This document shows positions 15,582-24,001 of a stretch of 64,000 nt of DNA, one piece after another. The stretch is from an uncultured Peptostreptococcaceae bacterium (lineage in GTDB: Bacteria; Bacillota; Clostridia; Peptostreptococcales; Anaerovoracaceae): positions 1-64,000 of the forward strand of contig CATJIF010000074.1 in the NCBI GenBank assembly GCA_949740445.1, given 5' to 3'. The translations under genes and the position numbers were made by a program. The notes under the pieces were generated by a model. That model did no database searches, was not told the DNA's origin, and saw nothing but the letters and a program-made list of their open reading frames with translations. The first letter of the stretch is position 1. Every line of letters starts with the position of its first letter.

Positions 15582-16658
15582 TCACAGCAGCCCACCTGCC
15601 TTGCGCATGCGCGGATCGACAATGCCGTACAGCACGTCCGCCATCAGATTTCCACAGAAGACCAGCGATGCGCTGGCAACGGTAATTCCCAGCAGAAGCG
15701 GCACGTCGCCGCCAAGCCCGGCCGTTACCGCCGCCTGGCCCAGCCCCGGATAGGAAAACACCTGCTCCACCAGCACAGAGCCGCCCAGGATTTCGCCCAC
15801 AGAGGCAAACTGCAGCGTCAGCGCGGGCAGCGCCACGTTGCGAAGCCCGTGCCTGACTGCGACTGCGCGCCAGCTGTCGCCCCTGGCCCGGGCAAAGAGC
15901 ACAAAATCGCTTTCCATCACCTGCAGCATCTTCTCGCGCACCTGCAAGAGGATATTGGGCATGCCGGAAAGCGACAGGCACAGCCCGGGAAGAACAGCGT
16001 GAACCAGGCGATGGCCCAGCCCCACCTGCTCTGCCGCCATGCCGATGGGCACGGAAAGCCCTACGGGAAGCCAGCCAAGCTGCACGGAAAATACGCTCAG
16101 AAGCAGCAGCGCCAAAAAGAAAGCCGGCGTTCCCGAAAGCAGCAGTGCCGCCCCTGTAATCACCCGGTCCGCCTGCGTCCCTTGTTTTGCTCCGGCGAGG
16201 GTTCCCAAGGCAAATCCCCCGGCGCCGCTGAGCAGCCACGCCGCTGCCGTAAGCCACAGGGAGTTTTTCAGCTTTTCGCCCATGACAGAGAGCACCGGAC
16301 GGCGGTAGAGAAGCGACGTTCCCAGGTCGCCGGACAGCGCCCCGCGAAGCCAGGCCGCATACCCCTGTAACGGCGGCGTGTCCGCGCCCCAATAGCTGCG
16401 CAGCCTGGCGATCTGTTCCTGGCTCATAGAACCGAGCGCCGCCTGGCCCACGTTGGTCTGCAGAGGATCTACCGGCGAAAGCGACACGAGAAAAAACGCC
16501 GCAGCGCTGACGCCGAGCAAAAGCAGAAGCAGCCGCGCGCCCTTGCGGCAAAGAAAGCCTCCGCTTCGAAGCCATCTACTGCGCCAAAGCGCTTTATCCC
16601 GCCAGAATCCCCTGCCGCTCTGCACTGTTGTTTCGCTCTCAGACATGCGCTTTCTCAC
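15582..16658 (-). CDS. Nickel/peptide ABC transporter permease (NikB/DppB-like)
   Basis: A 358-residue membrane subunit of the importer. The first helix (ARLLLLLLGVSAAAFFLVSL) is followed by the SPVDPLQTNVG periplasmic segment usual for DppB/NikB, then ALSGDLGTSLLYRRPVLSVM, four to five further helices, and the loop VREKMLQVMESDFVLFARARG that contacts the ATPases. GTG 16658 with GGAGGGGG six bases upstream. It follows the binding-protein gene after 95 bases. Confidence 0.88.
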   Translation of the reverse strand: MRKRMSESETTVQSGRGFWRDKALWRSRWLRSGGFLCRKGARLLLLLLGVSAAAFFLVSLSPVDPLQTNVGQAALGSMSQEQIARLRSYWGADTPPLQGYAAWLRGALSGDLGTSLLYRRPVLSVMGEKLKNSLWLTAAAWLLSGAGGFALGTLAGAKQGTQADRVITGAALLLSGTPAFFLALLLLSVFSVQLGWLPVGLSVPIGMAAEQVGLGHRLVHAVLPGLCLSLSGMPNILLQVREKMLQVMESDFVLFARARGDSWRAVAVRHGLRNVALPALTLQFASVGEILGGSVLVEQVFSYPGLGQAAVTAGLGGDVPLLLGITVASASLVFCGNLMADVLYGIVDPRMRKAGGLL

Positions 16659-16753
16659 GATCCCCCTCCGTTCTCCTCCGCCTGTGCTGCGCTATCAAAT
16701 TGCATCGCCGCAGGCAAGGGCCCCGCGCCCGTTGCCCTTACCCGCTGCCGCGC

Positions 16754-18541
16754 CTATTCCCAGCTCCAGCGGTCTACATTGTTGACGATGGACCAGCCGT
16801 GCCCATGGGGATGCAGCTTCTGCTCCGCTACTGCAAGCCCGTCGCGCACCCAGTAGAGGTGATCCACGTTCACAAGCCAGATCCACGGGATATCCCCCTG
16901 CTGCGTCAGGCCGGTTTTGCCGTTCCACTGTGCCTGCTTCCAGAGCGCGTTGGCTTCGTCCAGATCGGATGCTGCAAGCGCCCGGTCCATCAGATCGTCC
17001 ACTTCGGCGTTGGCATAGGGCGAATACTCTGCCATGCCGTATATGGGCAGGCTGTGATAGATGTTGTACATTTCCATAGGCGTATGCGCGCCCCATCCCC
17101 ACATGAGCGGCTGCCTCTGCGCCGCATCGTAGGCTTCATCCCAGCCCACGCCGCGGATGGCCGCCTGGATGCCTATGGCTTTTAACTGATTGGCTGTCTC
17201 GGCGCACAGCGCCTGCCGCAGCGAATCGCCGCTGGGATAGAGAAGCTCCAGCTCTGCGCGAAGCTCGCCCTTCTGCCGCACGCCGTCGGCCCCTTCGACC
17301 CATCCAGCCTCTGTCAGAAGCTGTGCGGCTGTCTGCACATCGGATTCGACCCGATTGTCTTCGCTGTACCAGGGCATTTTATCGCAGACGCTGTAAGCTG
17401 GCGAGCCGTATCCTTCCAGCACGTTTTCGATCATGGCCTGCCGGTCGAGGGCCAGGTTGATGGCGCGGCGCACGTTGACATCGCAGGTAACGTCATTTCC
17501 GACCACCGTCCCGTCGGGAAGCATGCTCTTTCGCACCGCCGGCAGGTTAAAGCCCCGGTTGTCCACGCTTTCGCAGGCCAGCAGCCGGTAGCCCTCCGGC
17601 GCCTGGACGCTGTAAGCTGCCGCCGTGTAGGCGATATCCACCTGACCGGCCTTCACGGCAGCAAAGGCAGCATCCTCCTCCATAAATACGATAACCACGC
17701 GCTCCATCTGCGGTGGCTGCCCGTAATACCGCTCGTTTGCCCGCAGGATTACCTGCTGCCCCTTATCCCACTGTTCCAGTATATAGCGCCCGGAGCCGAC
17801 GGGGTTTTGCCCGTAATCCGGGCCGTAAGCGTGCTGCGGCACGATTCCCGTAACGGCCATGGTGTAGGGCCAGATGGAATACGGGCGCTCCATATAAAAT
17901 ACGACCGTGGTTTCGTCTAAGGCGACAGCTTCGTTCAGCATGGTGAAGTCGTTGACGGAACTGGTGTTTTTCAGTGTGTTGTAGGTAAATGCCACATCCT
18001 CTGCGGTCAGGGGATGGCCGTCGCTGAATACCACATCGTCGCGGAGGTGCACCGTCCACTGCATGCCATCCTCGCTGCAGCTCATATCTAAAGCCAGATC
18101 GTAGCCGATATCCAGATTTGGCGTCGTTACTGTCAGCGTGCTTTGAATCAGCGGCTCGTGCACGTGCTCGCCTGCGCCCCACCCGTAGGCCGGATCGAAA
18201 CCAGCCTCTGGCTCTGAGCTGGCGCCCATGGCGATAACGACCTGGCCCTTTGCCGGGCCGCCCTGCGCCTGGTGATCGCCCCCGCCGCCACTAAAATCCC
18301 CTTCGGCCGCCTGCCCGCCGCACCCTGCCAGCGCTGCGCTCAGCGCCAGAAGGCAGGTCAGGCAGAAGCGGGCAGTGCAATGCCTGCTCCGTTTTTTGCT
18401 GTCTCTGCCGCCGCCGCGGACCAGGCGGCTGCCGCCGATGCTTTCGTCCGCGGTGCCCTTGCGGGTTCTCCTGGTTTTAGTTCTGCTGCTCTTACCGCAG
18501 ATTTCGATGGTTTGAGCGGTTTGTCTATCTCTCATTTTCAT
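16754..18541 (-). CDS. Nickel/peptide ABC transporter substrate-binding lipoprotein (SBP family 5)
   Basis: A 595-residue extracellular binding protein that captures the substrate for the downstream permeases. The lipobox LAGC with Cys74 would be lipid-anchored; the hydrophobic stretch FCLTCLLALSAALAG precedes it. Family 5 features include GSSEPEAGFDPAYGW-like ligand-proximal sequence, LRDDVVFSDGHPLTAEDVAFTYNTL and NPVGSGRYILEQWDKGQQ. An unusual feature is about 50 residues of Arg/Lys-rich sequence before the signal peptide; the ATG at 18541 has GGGAG before it and I see no later start. The C-terminus carries HPHGHGW, which could help bind metal. First gene of the nik-lar operon behind promoter 18825-18853. 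Confidence 0.88.
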   Translation of the reverse strand: MKMRDRQTAQTIEICGKSSRTKTRRTRKGTADESIGGSRLVRGGGRDSKKRSRHCTARFCLTCLLALSAALAGCGGQAAEGDFSGGGGDHQAQGGPAKGQVVIAMGASSEPEAGFDPAYGWGAGEHVHEPLIQSTLTVTTPNLDIGYDLALDMSCSEDGMQWTVHLRDDVVFSDGHPLTAEDVAFTYNTLKNTSSVNDFTMLNEAVALDETTVVFYMERPYSIWPYTMAVTGIVPQHAYGPDYGQNPVGSGRYILEQWDKGQQVILRANERYYGQPPQMERVVIVFMEEDAAFAAVKAGQVDIAYTAAAYSVQAPEGYRLLACESVDNRGFNLPAVRKSMLPDGTVVGNDVTCDVNVRRAINLALDRQAMIENVLEGYGSPAYSVCDKMPWYSEDNRVESDVQTAAQLLTEAGWVEGADGVRQKGELRAELELLYPSGDSLRQALCAETANQLKAIGIQAAIRGVGWDEAYDAAQRQPLMWGWGAHTPMEMYNIYHSLPIYGMAEYSPYANAEVDDLMDRALAASDLDEANALWKQAQWNGKTGLTQQGDIPWIWLVNVDHLYWVRDGLAVAEQKLHPHGHGWSIVNNVDRWSWE

Positions 18542-18824
18542 GGCTTCTCCCGATCTTCTGCAAAAAAACAGAAAGGCGAAATATCCCTTGGGGATATGCT
18601 GCACCTTCCTGGTATCGTTTTTATCTGATTATTGCCGTTTGTCGCTGCCGCTTTGAGGCCCTGCCGGCTCTGCCAGCTTGTCCGGCGCGTTTTTTTGCTA
18701 CGCGGGCGCGGTTTGCTGCTGTGCCAGCGCAGTCTGTTGCTGCTTTGGTGTGGTTTTGTTGTCCTTGCCGCTTCTGCGGCACTCCGGCAGCTTCGGCTGC
18801 CAGGGTAACGATTTCGTAGTTTCC

Positions 18825-18853
18825 ATTTTACGGAACTTTTCAGCCATTGTCAA
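18825..18853 (-). promoter_or_regulatory. Promoter of the nik-lar operon
   Basis: On the minus strand TTGACA (18853-18848) and TAAAAT (18830-18825) are separated by 17 bases. It leaves a leader of roughly 280 bases before the binding-protein gene. A second TTGACA lies 20 bases further upstream. Confidence 0.75.
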
Positions 18854-18924
18854 CCGTTTTCTTCTTCAGCTTATGTCAAAATCCTACAATCTTTTGCAAA
18901 TTTCTAATAATTCTCTATCTCCTA

Positions 18925-18953
18925 TTTACAAACAGCGCCGTTTCTGCTAAGAT
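18925..18953 (+). promoter_or_regulatory. Promoter of marR-MATE pair
   Basis: TTTACA (18925-18930) and TAAGAT (18948-18953) with 17 bases between them. Downstream TTTC-N11-GAAA symmetry around 18969-18985 could be an operator for the MarR product (weak). Confidence 0.6.
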
Positions 18954-19027
18954 GTGTCAGAAATACGATTTCGGACTTATAGAAACGGATGCAAGCTAGC
19001 AGCGATATGCGCTGTGGAGGAAGCGAT

Positions 19028-19546
19028 ATGCAAAATGCGCGGATGCGCGCCAGGCGGCTAAACCTTGCGCTCTATTATATCGACCACGTTTATTACGCCA
19101 ACGAGCAGAAAAATTCCATCAAAGATTCGGAGCTCTGCCTGATGTACGCGCTGGACGACGGCTCTGCCCATTCGCAAAAGCAGATCTGCCAGGACTGGCT
19201 GATCCCGAAAACCACGCTGAATACCATCATCAAGCAGTGGGAGCAATCCGGCTATCTCAGGCTGAGCGCCATCCCCGGAAAGCGCCGCGAGCTGACGGTA
19301 CAGCTGACAGATGCCGGAAAGGCCTATGCCAAGCCGTTTCTGGATGTGGTCTACCGTGCGGAAGACGAAGCCCTGCGGCAGACCATCGAACGGTATTCCG
19401 AACGATTTATCGAGGCGATGGAATATTACGGCGCTGCCCTGCGCGATTCCTTCGAACGCGAAGCCACTGCCGCAGAGCGCTGCCAAAGCGCTGCGGCAAG
19501 GCGGGCTAAAGCAGCGCAATCTCCCGGCAACCACCAACCCCTGTGA
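19028..19546 (+). CDS. MarR family winged-helix transcriptional regulator
   Basis: A 172-residue dimeric repressor-like protein. The winged helix lies at about residues 30-105: KDSELCLMYALDDGSAHSQKQICQDWLIPKTTLNTIIKQWEQ-type helices followed by the wing around SAIPGKRRELTVQLTDAGKAYA. The C-terminal helix (RYSERFIEAMEYYGAALRDSF) closes the dimer interface. Start at 19028 is set by GGAGG. The MATE gene begins 18 bases after its stop, so it most likely controls its own operon in response to an exported compound, the usual logic of marR-pump pairs. Confidence 0.88.
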   Translation: MQNARMRARRLNLALYYIDHVYYANEQKNSIKDSELCLMYALDDGSAHSQKQICQDWLIPKTTLNTIIKQWEQSGYLRLSAIPGKRRELTVQLTDAGKAYAKPFLDVVYRAEDEALRQTIERYSERFIEAMEYYGAALRDSFEREATAAERCQSAAARRAKAAQSPGNHQPL

Positions 19547-19564
19547 AAAGAAAGGCAGTCCCCT

Positions 19565-20965
19565 ATGAAGCTCAACCAGTTACGTCAGAAGGAATCCTTT
19601 GCCTTAATCGGCGTGATTCTCAGCCTCGCCTGGCCCACGATCATCGAACAGGTGATGCAGACCGCCGTGCAATATATTGATACGGCCATGGTCGGCGTGC
19701 TTGGCACCGAGGCCACCGCTGCCGTGGGCGCTACCAGCACCGTGGGCTGGCTGGCCTACAGCTGCATCTTCGCCTTCGGCATCGGGTTTCTTGCCATCAT
19801 CGCCCAGGCCTGCGGCGCAGGCGAAAAGGAAGCGGCGCAGCGCGCCGCCGCCCAATCTGTCCTGATCGTGCTGATCATCGGCATTGCTTCTACGGTGCTG
19901 CTCCTGTCGCTCAGCGGCATCATTCCGGTCTTTATGCAGGTAGAAAAGAGCATACAGCCGCTGGCTTCGGTCTATTTCTTTATCCTCTACCTCCCCTCTC
20001 TTCCGCGGACTGCCAGCGCTATTTTCGGCACTGTGCTGCGGGCGGCCGGCGATACCAGGACGCCGATGAAGGTAGGCATTATCGTCAATCTCATCAACAT
20101 CGTTCTAAATTGCCTGCTGATCTATCCTTCGCGCACGGTCTGCCTGGCCGGCCTCGACTTTACTCTGCCCGGCGCGGGGCTTGGCGTCGTGGGCGCGGCC
20201 ATTGCAAGCGCTGCGGCCTTTACCTGGGGAGGCCTTCACATTACCGTCGTTTTGTGGAAGCATCCGATGATTTCGCCGCGGGGCCTCAGCTTTCGCCCTG
20301 ATAAATCTATCCTGCGGCCCTGCATACGCATCGCTTTTCCCAACATGCTGCAGCGCTTCGGCACTTCCCTGGGCTTTGTCGTCTTTGCCGCTATGATCAA
20401 TTCGCTGGGCGAAATCGCTACCGCTGCGCACACCATCGCCAATACGGTGGAATCCGCCTTCTATATTCCCGGCTTCGGCATGGAAACCGCCGCCTCGACG
20501 CTGATTGGCAATGCCTACGGCGCGCGGGATGAAACGCGCATGAAATCCCTTGCGTCTATGTTTATCCCCCTCGTTATCTTCCTGATGGCGATTTCCGGCG
20601 CAGCGCTGTTTTTCTCTGCTCCTGCGCTGATGCGCCTGTTTTCTTCCAACGAAGAAGTCATATCCCTCGGCGCCGCCGTCCTGCGCATGGTCGCTGTCTC
20701 CGAACCGCTGTTCGGCTTTTCCATCATCGTGGAAGGCATGATGATGGGGGTCGGCAAGACCAGAGAGCCTTTTTTATTCAACATCGCAGGCATGTGGGGC
20801 ATACGCATTACCGGCACCTTCCTCTGCACGCAACTGCTGGGGCTGGGGCTGATTTCTGCATGGGCCTGCATGATCGCCCACAACGTGCTGCTGTTTGTGC
20901 TGTACCTGATTTACTACACGCGCGGCTCGTGGAACCCGCTTCGCTCGCAGCATCTGCCGATGTAG
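19565..20965 (+). CDS. MATE family efflux transporter
   Basis: A 466-residue, 12-helix antiporter, distinct from the MATE protein at 3457-4803. The N-terminal half begins LIGVILSLAWPTIIEQVMQTAVQYIDTAMVG, the hallmark segment of the family, and the second half starts at CIRIAFPNMLQRFGTSLGFVVF. It follows marR after 18 bases with GAAAGG as the binding site. Export of drugs or toxic metabolites under MarR control is the likely role; the substrate cannot be read from the sequence. Confidence 0.93.
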   Translation: MKLNQLRQKESFALIGVILSLAWPTIIEQVMQTAVQYIDTAMVGVLGTEATAAVGATSTVGWLAYSCIFAFGIGFLAIIAQACGAGEKEAAQRAAAQSVLIVLIIGIASTVLLLSLSGIIPVFMQVEKSIQPLASVYFFILYLPSLPRTASAIFGTVLRAAGDTRTPMKVGIIVNLINIVLNCLLIYPSRTVCLAGLDFTLPGAGLGVVGAAIASAAAFTWGGLHITVVLWKHPMISPRGLSFRPDKSILRPCIRIAFPNMLQRFGTSLGFVVFAAMINSLGEIATAAHTIANTVESAFYIPGFGMETAASTLIGNAYGARDETRMKSLASMFIPLVIFLMAISGAALFFSAPALMRLFSSNEEVISLGAAVLRMVAVSEPLFGFSIIVEGMMMGVGKTREPFLFNIAGMWGIRITGTFLCTQLLGLGLISAWACMIAHNVLLFVLYLIYYTRGSWNPLRSQHLPM

Positions 20966-21017
20966 ATGCCCGGCCACACAAAAAGCGCCTGCCCTGCGGA
21001 GCCGGTGCACATGTGCA

Positions 21018-22337
21018 TTATTCCGCAATGCGGTACTTCTGCTGTTTGCCAGAGCCCTCCTTAATCAGAAGTCCCTTTTCAACCATATCCCGTAAAATCA
21101 GAATAGCGGTCGCCTGAGATACTTTCAACTCGGCTTCCACATCTTTGCGAATGATGTATCCCTGTTGTTCAGCCAAACGGAGCAATATTTCCTGCCGGTT
21201 TGCTTTATCAGTAACCTTCAAAGGGGCTGTGGTGGTTACATGATTGCGCTCTCCTGCATAGTTGATGTTGGGCAGTGTGAGCTTAAAGGCGTTATCTGTG
21301 ACCTCAAACTGCGGCTTTACTGCGCACTCTGCGTAACTCTCATTGATTTTTAGAATACCTGTACCGTAAGCCTCAATCAACTTCAGACGGTAGAACACAT
21401 TAGCCAAATTCTGATTGCGGAGTGCAGATATACCCAGCATGATATCATCAAAGGTCAGGCCTCGAATCAGACCGCCAACGGTCACAAACTCAATGCGGTC
21501 ATCAAAGATACTGATCAGCGTGGAGCTGCTGAAGCTATAGTCGCGGTGGACAATGGCATTGAGCAGTGCTTCACGCAATGCTTCGCTGGGATAATCCCGC
21601 TTGTCGATACGATCCAGCCCTTCAAATTCTGCACGGGTATGGTTGAACTGATCAATGCAGGAATAGGCATCTTCCAACTGTGTGAGCAAAGAGCCGCTTA
21701 ACTCCTTGCGGTCACGAAACACGCTTTTCTTGCTGCCATCAAATACGGCCAGTTTAATGGTATGGATGCACTGGTCAGATAACAGCATGCCAAGATTGGT
21801 ATAAGTTCCATCAGAGCCGATAATGTTTAATGTACGCTTTTGCTGATCTCCGAAAGGCAGGTTGTGTTTAGAAAAATAGTTCTCCGCTTTTTCAAACGTC
21901 AGTTGCTGATTGATAGAACGAGCGTCTTCATAGCGGTCGCCACTGGTCTCCTTAATCATATTTAGAATCGCAGTTTCTGAAGCTGGAACAGAGGAAGCAT
22001 TCTGCCGTACATATACACCCTCTGGGCGGATACCCTTTCCGGCGAGGTAATAGGGGCGGGCGGTGCCCCTCTGCACCGTCAAAACCACAACAGGTTTTCC
22101 TTCAATCGCTTCAACAGCGCACTCGGTAAACATAGTGACATCGGGGCGAATGGAATCTCGAATCATGTTAGTAATGCGAAGCATGGTTGCGTCTGCGTTT
22201 TCTATGCCATAAACGCTTCCGTCATCACTCATACCAATATAAATTTTCCCACCCTCTGTGTTTGCAAAGGCAACTGCGGTGTATTTGATATCATCAATGT
22301 ATTCCCGCTTGAATTCCGTAATTTTATTTTCAATCAT
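21018..22337 (-). CDS. AlbA_2/Schlafen-like putative DNA-binding and ATP-binding protein
   Basis: A 439-residue protein of the group often misnamed RecG-like helicase. The N-terminal ~120 residues form the Schlafen AlbA_2 domain (ENKITEFKREYIDDIKYTAVAFANTE-type start and KIYIGMSDDGSVYGIEN). The middle has the HATPase-like block (SEALREALLNAIVHRDYSF, DRIEFVTVGGLIRGL, LIEAYGTGILKI). The C-terminal ~65 residues are a winged helix (RQEILLRLAEQQGYIIRKDV, SQATAILILRDMVEKGLL). Start 22337 has GGGAG. Roles in transcription control or defence have been proposed for relatives; none is proven here. Base composition is more AT-rich than its neighbours, suggesting acquisition. Confidence 0.85.
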   Translation of the reverse strand: MIENKITEFKREYIDDIKYTAVAFANTEGGKIYIGMSDDGSVYGIENADATMLRITNMIRDSIRPDVTMFTECAVEAIEGKPVVVLTVQRGTARPYYLAGKGIRPEGVYVRQNASSVPASETAILNMIKETSGDRYEDARSINQQLTFEKAENYFSKHNLPFGDQQKRTLNIIGSDGTYTNLGMLLSDQCIHTIKLAVFDGSKKSVFRDRKELSGSLLTQLEDAYSCIDQFNHTRAEFEGLDRIDKRDYPSEALREALLNAIVHRDYSFSSSTLISIFDDRIEFVTVGGLIRGLTFDDIMLGISALRNQNLANVFYRLKLIEAYGTGILKINESYAECAVKPQFEVTDNAFKLTLPNINYAGERNHVTTTAPLKVTDKANRQEILLRLAEQQGYIIRKDVEAELKVSQATAILILRDMVEKGLLIKEGSGKQQKYRIAE

Positions 22338-22375
22338 AAAACGACTCCCAGTTCTAACAATCATTTCTAATTATT

Positions 22376-22403
22376 ATTATAATAATTATCAGAAACAAAT
22401 CAA
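22376..22403 (-). promoter_or_regulatory. Promoter of AlbA_2 gene with overlapping inverted repeat
   Basis: On the minus strand TTGATT (22403-22398), 16 bases, then consensus TATAAT (22381-22376). An inverted repeat with outer TTCT/AGAA and an inner A/T palindrome spans about 22365-22395, covering the -10, where a repressor (perhaps the gene product itself, which has a winged helix) could bind. Confidence 0.6.
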
Positions 22404-22491
22404 GAGTGAAAAGAATATATTTTTGGACAAAGTTGTCGATTGCGATGCATTGAGCAAAAGAAATGGCGATATTGGAATTGGACACAAACGA

Positions 22492-22532
22492 AAATAACCG
22501 CAAGACTTCAAAACGATGACTTGCGGTTATTT
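22492..22532 (-). terminator. Terminator of gapA
   Basis: AAATAACCGCAAG (22492-22504) pairs perfectly with CTTGCGGTTATTT (22520-22532). T-rich sequence follows in the minus direction. It lies 130 bases past the gapA stop. Confidence 0.8.
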
Positions 22533-22661
22533 TTACTTGTTTTGTACCTGCAGTGCCGCTGAGGATTCCGTTTGTTTCCCTGTAAGGTGGAGCCCTGCGG
22601 CAAGCGCTTTTTCTTTTATGCTGTCTATGTATCCGGGCGTTTGCACCAGCTCCGTTCTTAC

Positions 22662-23681
22662 TTAAAACCGGCCGTCCTTCTGCGCCATGTGCTTGGCCAG
22701 CATGACGATTTTGCTGGAATAGCCCCACTCGTTATCATAGAAAGCGATCAGCTTAAAGAATTTGTCGTTCAACTCAATACCCTCTCTGGCATCGAAAATC
22801 GAGGTGTGTGGGTCGCCCACAAAGTCGGAGGAAACCACTTCGTCGTCGATGTATTCGATGATACCCTTCATGTAGGTTTCGGAAGCTTCCTTTACCTTTT
22901 TGCAGATATCCTCGTAACTGGCAGGCGTGCGCAGCATGACGTTTAAGTCGATTACCGAAACATCTGCCGTGGGCACGCGGTAGGAAATACCGGTCATCTT
23001 GCCCTTCAGCGAGGGGATCACCAGCGCAACTGCCTTGGCTGCTCCCGTGGAAGAGGGGATTACGTTATTGAATACGGAACGCCCGGTGCGCCAGTCCTTC
23101 AGCGAACGGCAGTCTACGACCTTCTGTTTTGCCGTAGCGGCGTGGATGGTGGACATCAGGCCCTGCTCGATGCCGAAGTTATCCTCGATCACCTTAGCCA
23201 GCGGAGCCAGGCAGTTGGTGGTACAGGACGCGTTAGATACCACCTGCATCTCCGGCGTATAGGTCTCGTGGTTTACGCCCATGACAAAGGTCGGTGTCTC
23301 TTTGTCCTTTGCAGGCGCGGAAATGATAACCTTTTTCGCTCCGGCTTCGATGTGCTTTAAGGATTTTTCCGTAGTAACGTAAGCACCTGTTGCCTCTATA
23401 ATATATTCCGCTCCGCACTCCGCCCAGGGAATGGCTACGGCATCCGACTCGCTGTAAACCGGGATTTTTACGCCATTGACCACGATGCCCTTGTCGTACT
23501 TATCCAGCGTTCCCTGAAACCGCCCGAACATGGTATCGTATTTAATCATATAGACCATGTAATCCAGATCCGCGTTTCTAACGTTGATTCCGCGTATCTC
23601 TACCTCCGGATCGTCCATCGCTACGCGAAAGGCTACACGACCGATGCGACCAAAACCGTTAATTCCTATTTTTACCGACAT
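22662..23681 (-). CDS. gap: Glyceraldehyde-3-phosphate dehydrogenase, type I
   Basis: Glycolytic enzyme oxidising glyceraldehyde 3-phosphate to 1,3-bisphosphoglycerate with NAD+ and phosphate. It is 339 residues, normal length. The Rossmann start [16 protein letters not shown], the catalytic Cys in [16 protein letters not shown], and the substrate loop and closing [15 protein letters not shown] are all present. AGGAGG lies before the ATG. It is monocistronic, with its own promoter (23755-23784) and terminator. No pgk or tpi genes follow. Confidence 0.97.
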   Translation of the reverse strand: MSVKIGINGFGRIGRVAFRVAMDDPEVEIRGINVRNADLDYMVYMIKYDTMFGRFQGTLDKYDKGIVVNGVKIPVYSESDAVAIPWAECGAEYIIEATGAYVTTEKSLKHIEAGAKKVIISAPAKDKETPTFVMGVNHETYTPEMQVVSNASCTTNCLAPLAKVIEDNFGIEQGLMSTIHAATAKQKVVDCRSLKDWRTGRSVFNNVIPSSTGAAKAVALVIPSLKGKMTGISYRVPTADVSVIDLNVMLRTPASYEDICKKVKEASETYMKGIIEYIDDEVVSSDFVGDPHTSIFDAREGIELNDKFFKLIAFYDNEWGYSSKIVMLAKHMAQKDGRF

Positions 23682-24001
23682 GATTTCCTCCTCGCCTGAC
23701 AGGCTCTTTCCTTAAAACAGATCGCGCAACCGCTCTCTTGCGGCATCTGCTTTTATCTTATCACAAACTTATCGAAAAGTCTAAGGTAATTTGCAGAAAA
23801 ATCAATAATTATTTTTTTATCAATCTAAATTTTCAATAATAATTCCAGATAAAAATCCCCATTTTGAATCAGGGTTTTTAACAAATTCAATCAGGGAAAA
23901 TCAGCGGCCGGCGCGGGTGCAACCGCTTGCCGCCGACGGTTTCCACGTCTGCATTCCAGCACGGTTTCCCGGATATCCCAGCGCTGCGCCGGTTCTGGAA
24001 C
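23682..24001. other. Intergenic region between gap and deoA
   Basis: Contains a candidate gap promoter (23755-23784, minus: GTC-side hexamer TTAGAC, 18 bases, TAAGAT) and a possible weak terminator for deoBA at 23851-23879 (AAAAATCCC...GGGTTTTT with one unpaired base). The rest is very AT-rich near 23800-23850 and GC-rich towards deoA. No gene is seen. Confidence 0.5.
23755..23784 (-). promoter_or_regulatory. Candidate promoter of gap
   Basis: On the minus strand TTAGAC (23784-23779), an 18-base spacer and TAAGAT (23760-23755), about 75 bases upstream of the gap start codon. The -35 is a weak match, and A/T-rich sequence lies upstream. Confidence 0.45.

Larger units (their letters stand above)
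18542..19027. other. Divergent regulatory region, nik-lar operon versus marR
   Basis: This 486-base gap holds two promoters: the nik promoter (18825-18853, minus) and the marR promoter (18925-18953, plus). The nik leader of about 280 bases contains strong hairpins, GGCAGC-CGAA-GCTGCC (18787-18802 region) and GCCGC-AGAA-GCGGC (18767-18780 region), and ATATCCC/GGGATAT at 18581-18596 shortly before the start codon. I do not recognise a known riboswitch. A 90-codon plus-strand frame here is low-complexity and not supported. Confidence 0.6.
22338..22661. other. Intergenic region between AlbA_2 gene and gapA
   Basis: Holds the promoter of the AlbA_2 gene (22376-22403, minus), an A/T-only inverted repeat over its -10, and the gapA terminator (22492-22532). 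I see no gene in it. Confidence 0.6.

Noticed and set aside
15577-16575. Long open frame preceding the NikC-like protein
   Set aside because: It is a shadow of the NikB-like gene in another frame; the real permease starts near 15576.
18678-18950. 90-codon plus-strand frame with CCC repeats upstream of marR
   Set aside because: Low-complexity, no ribosome binding site, overlaps the opposing nik promoter and leader.
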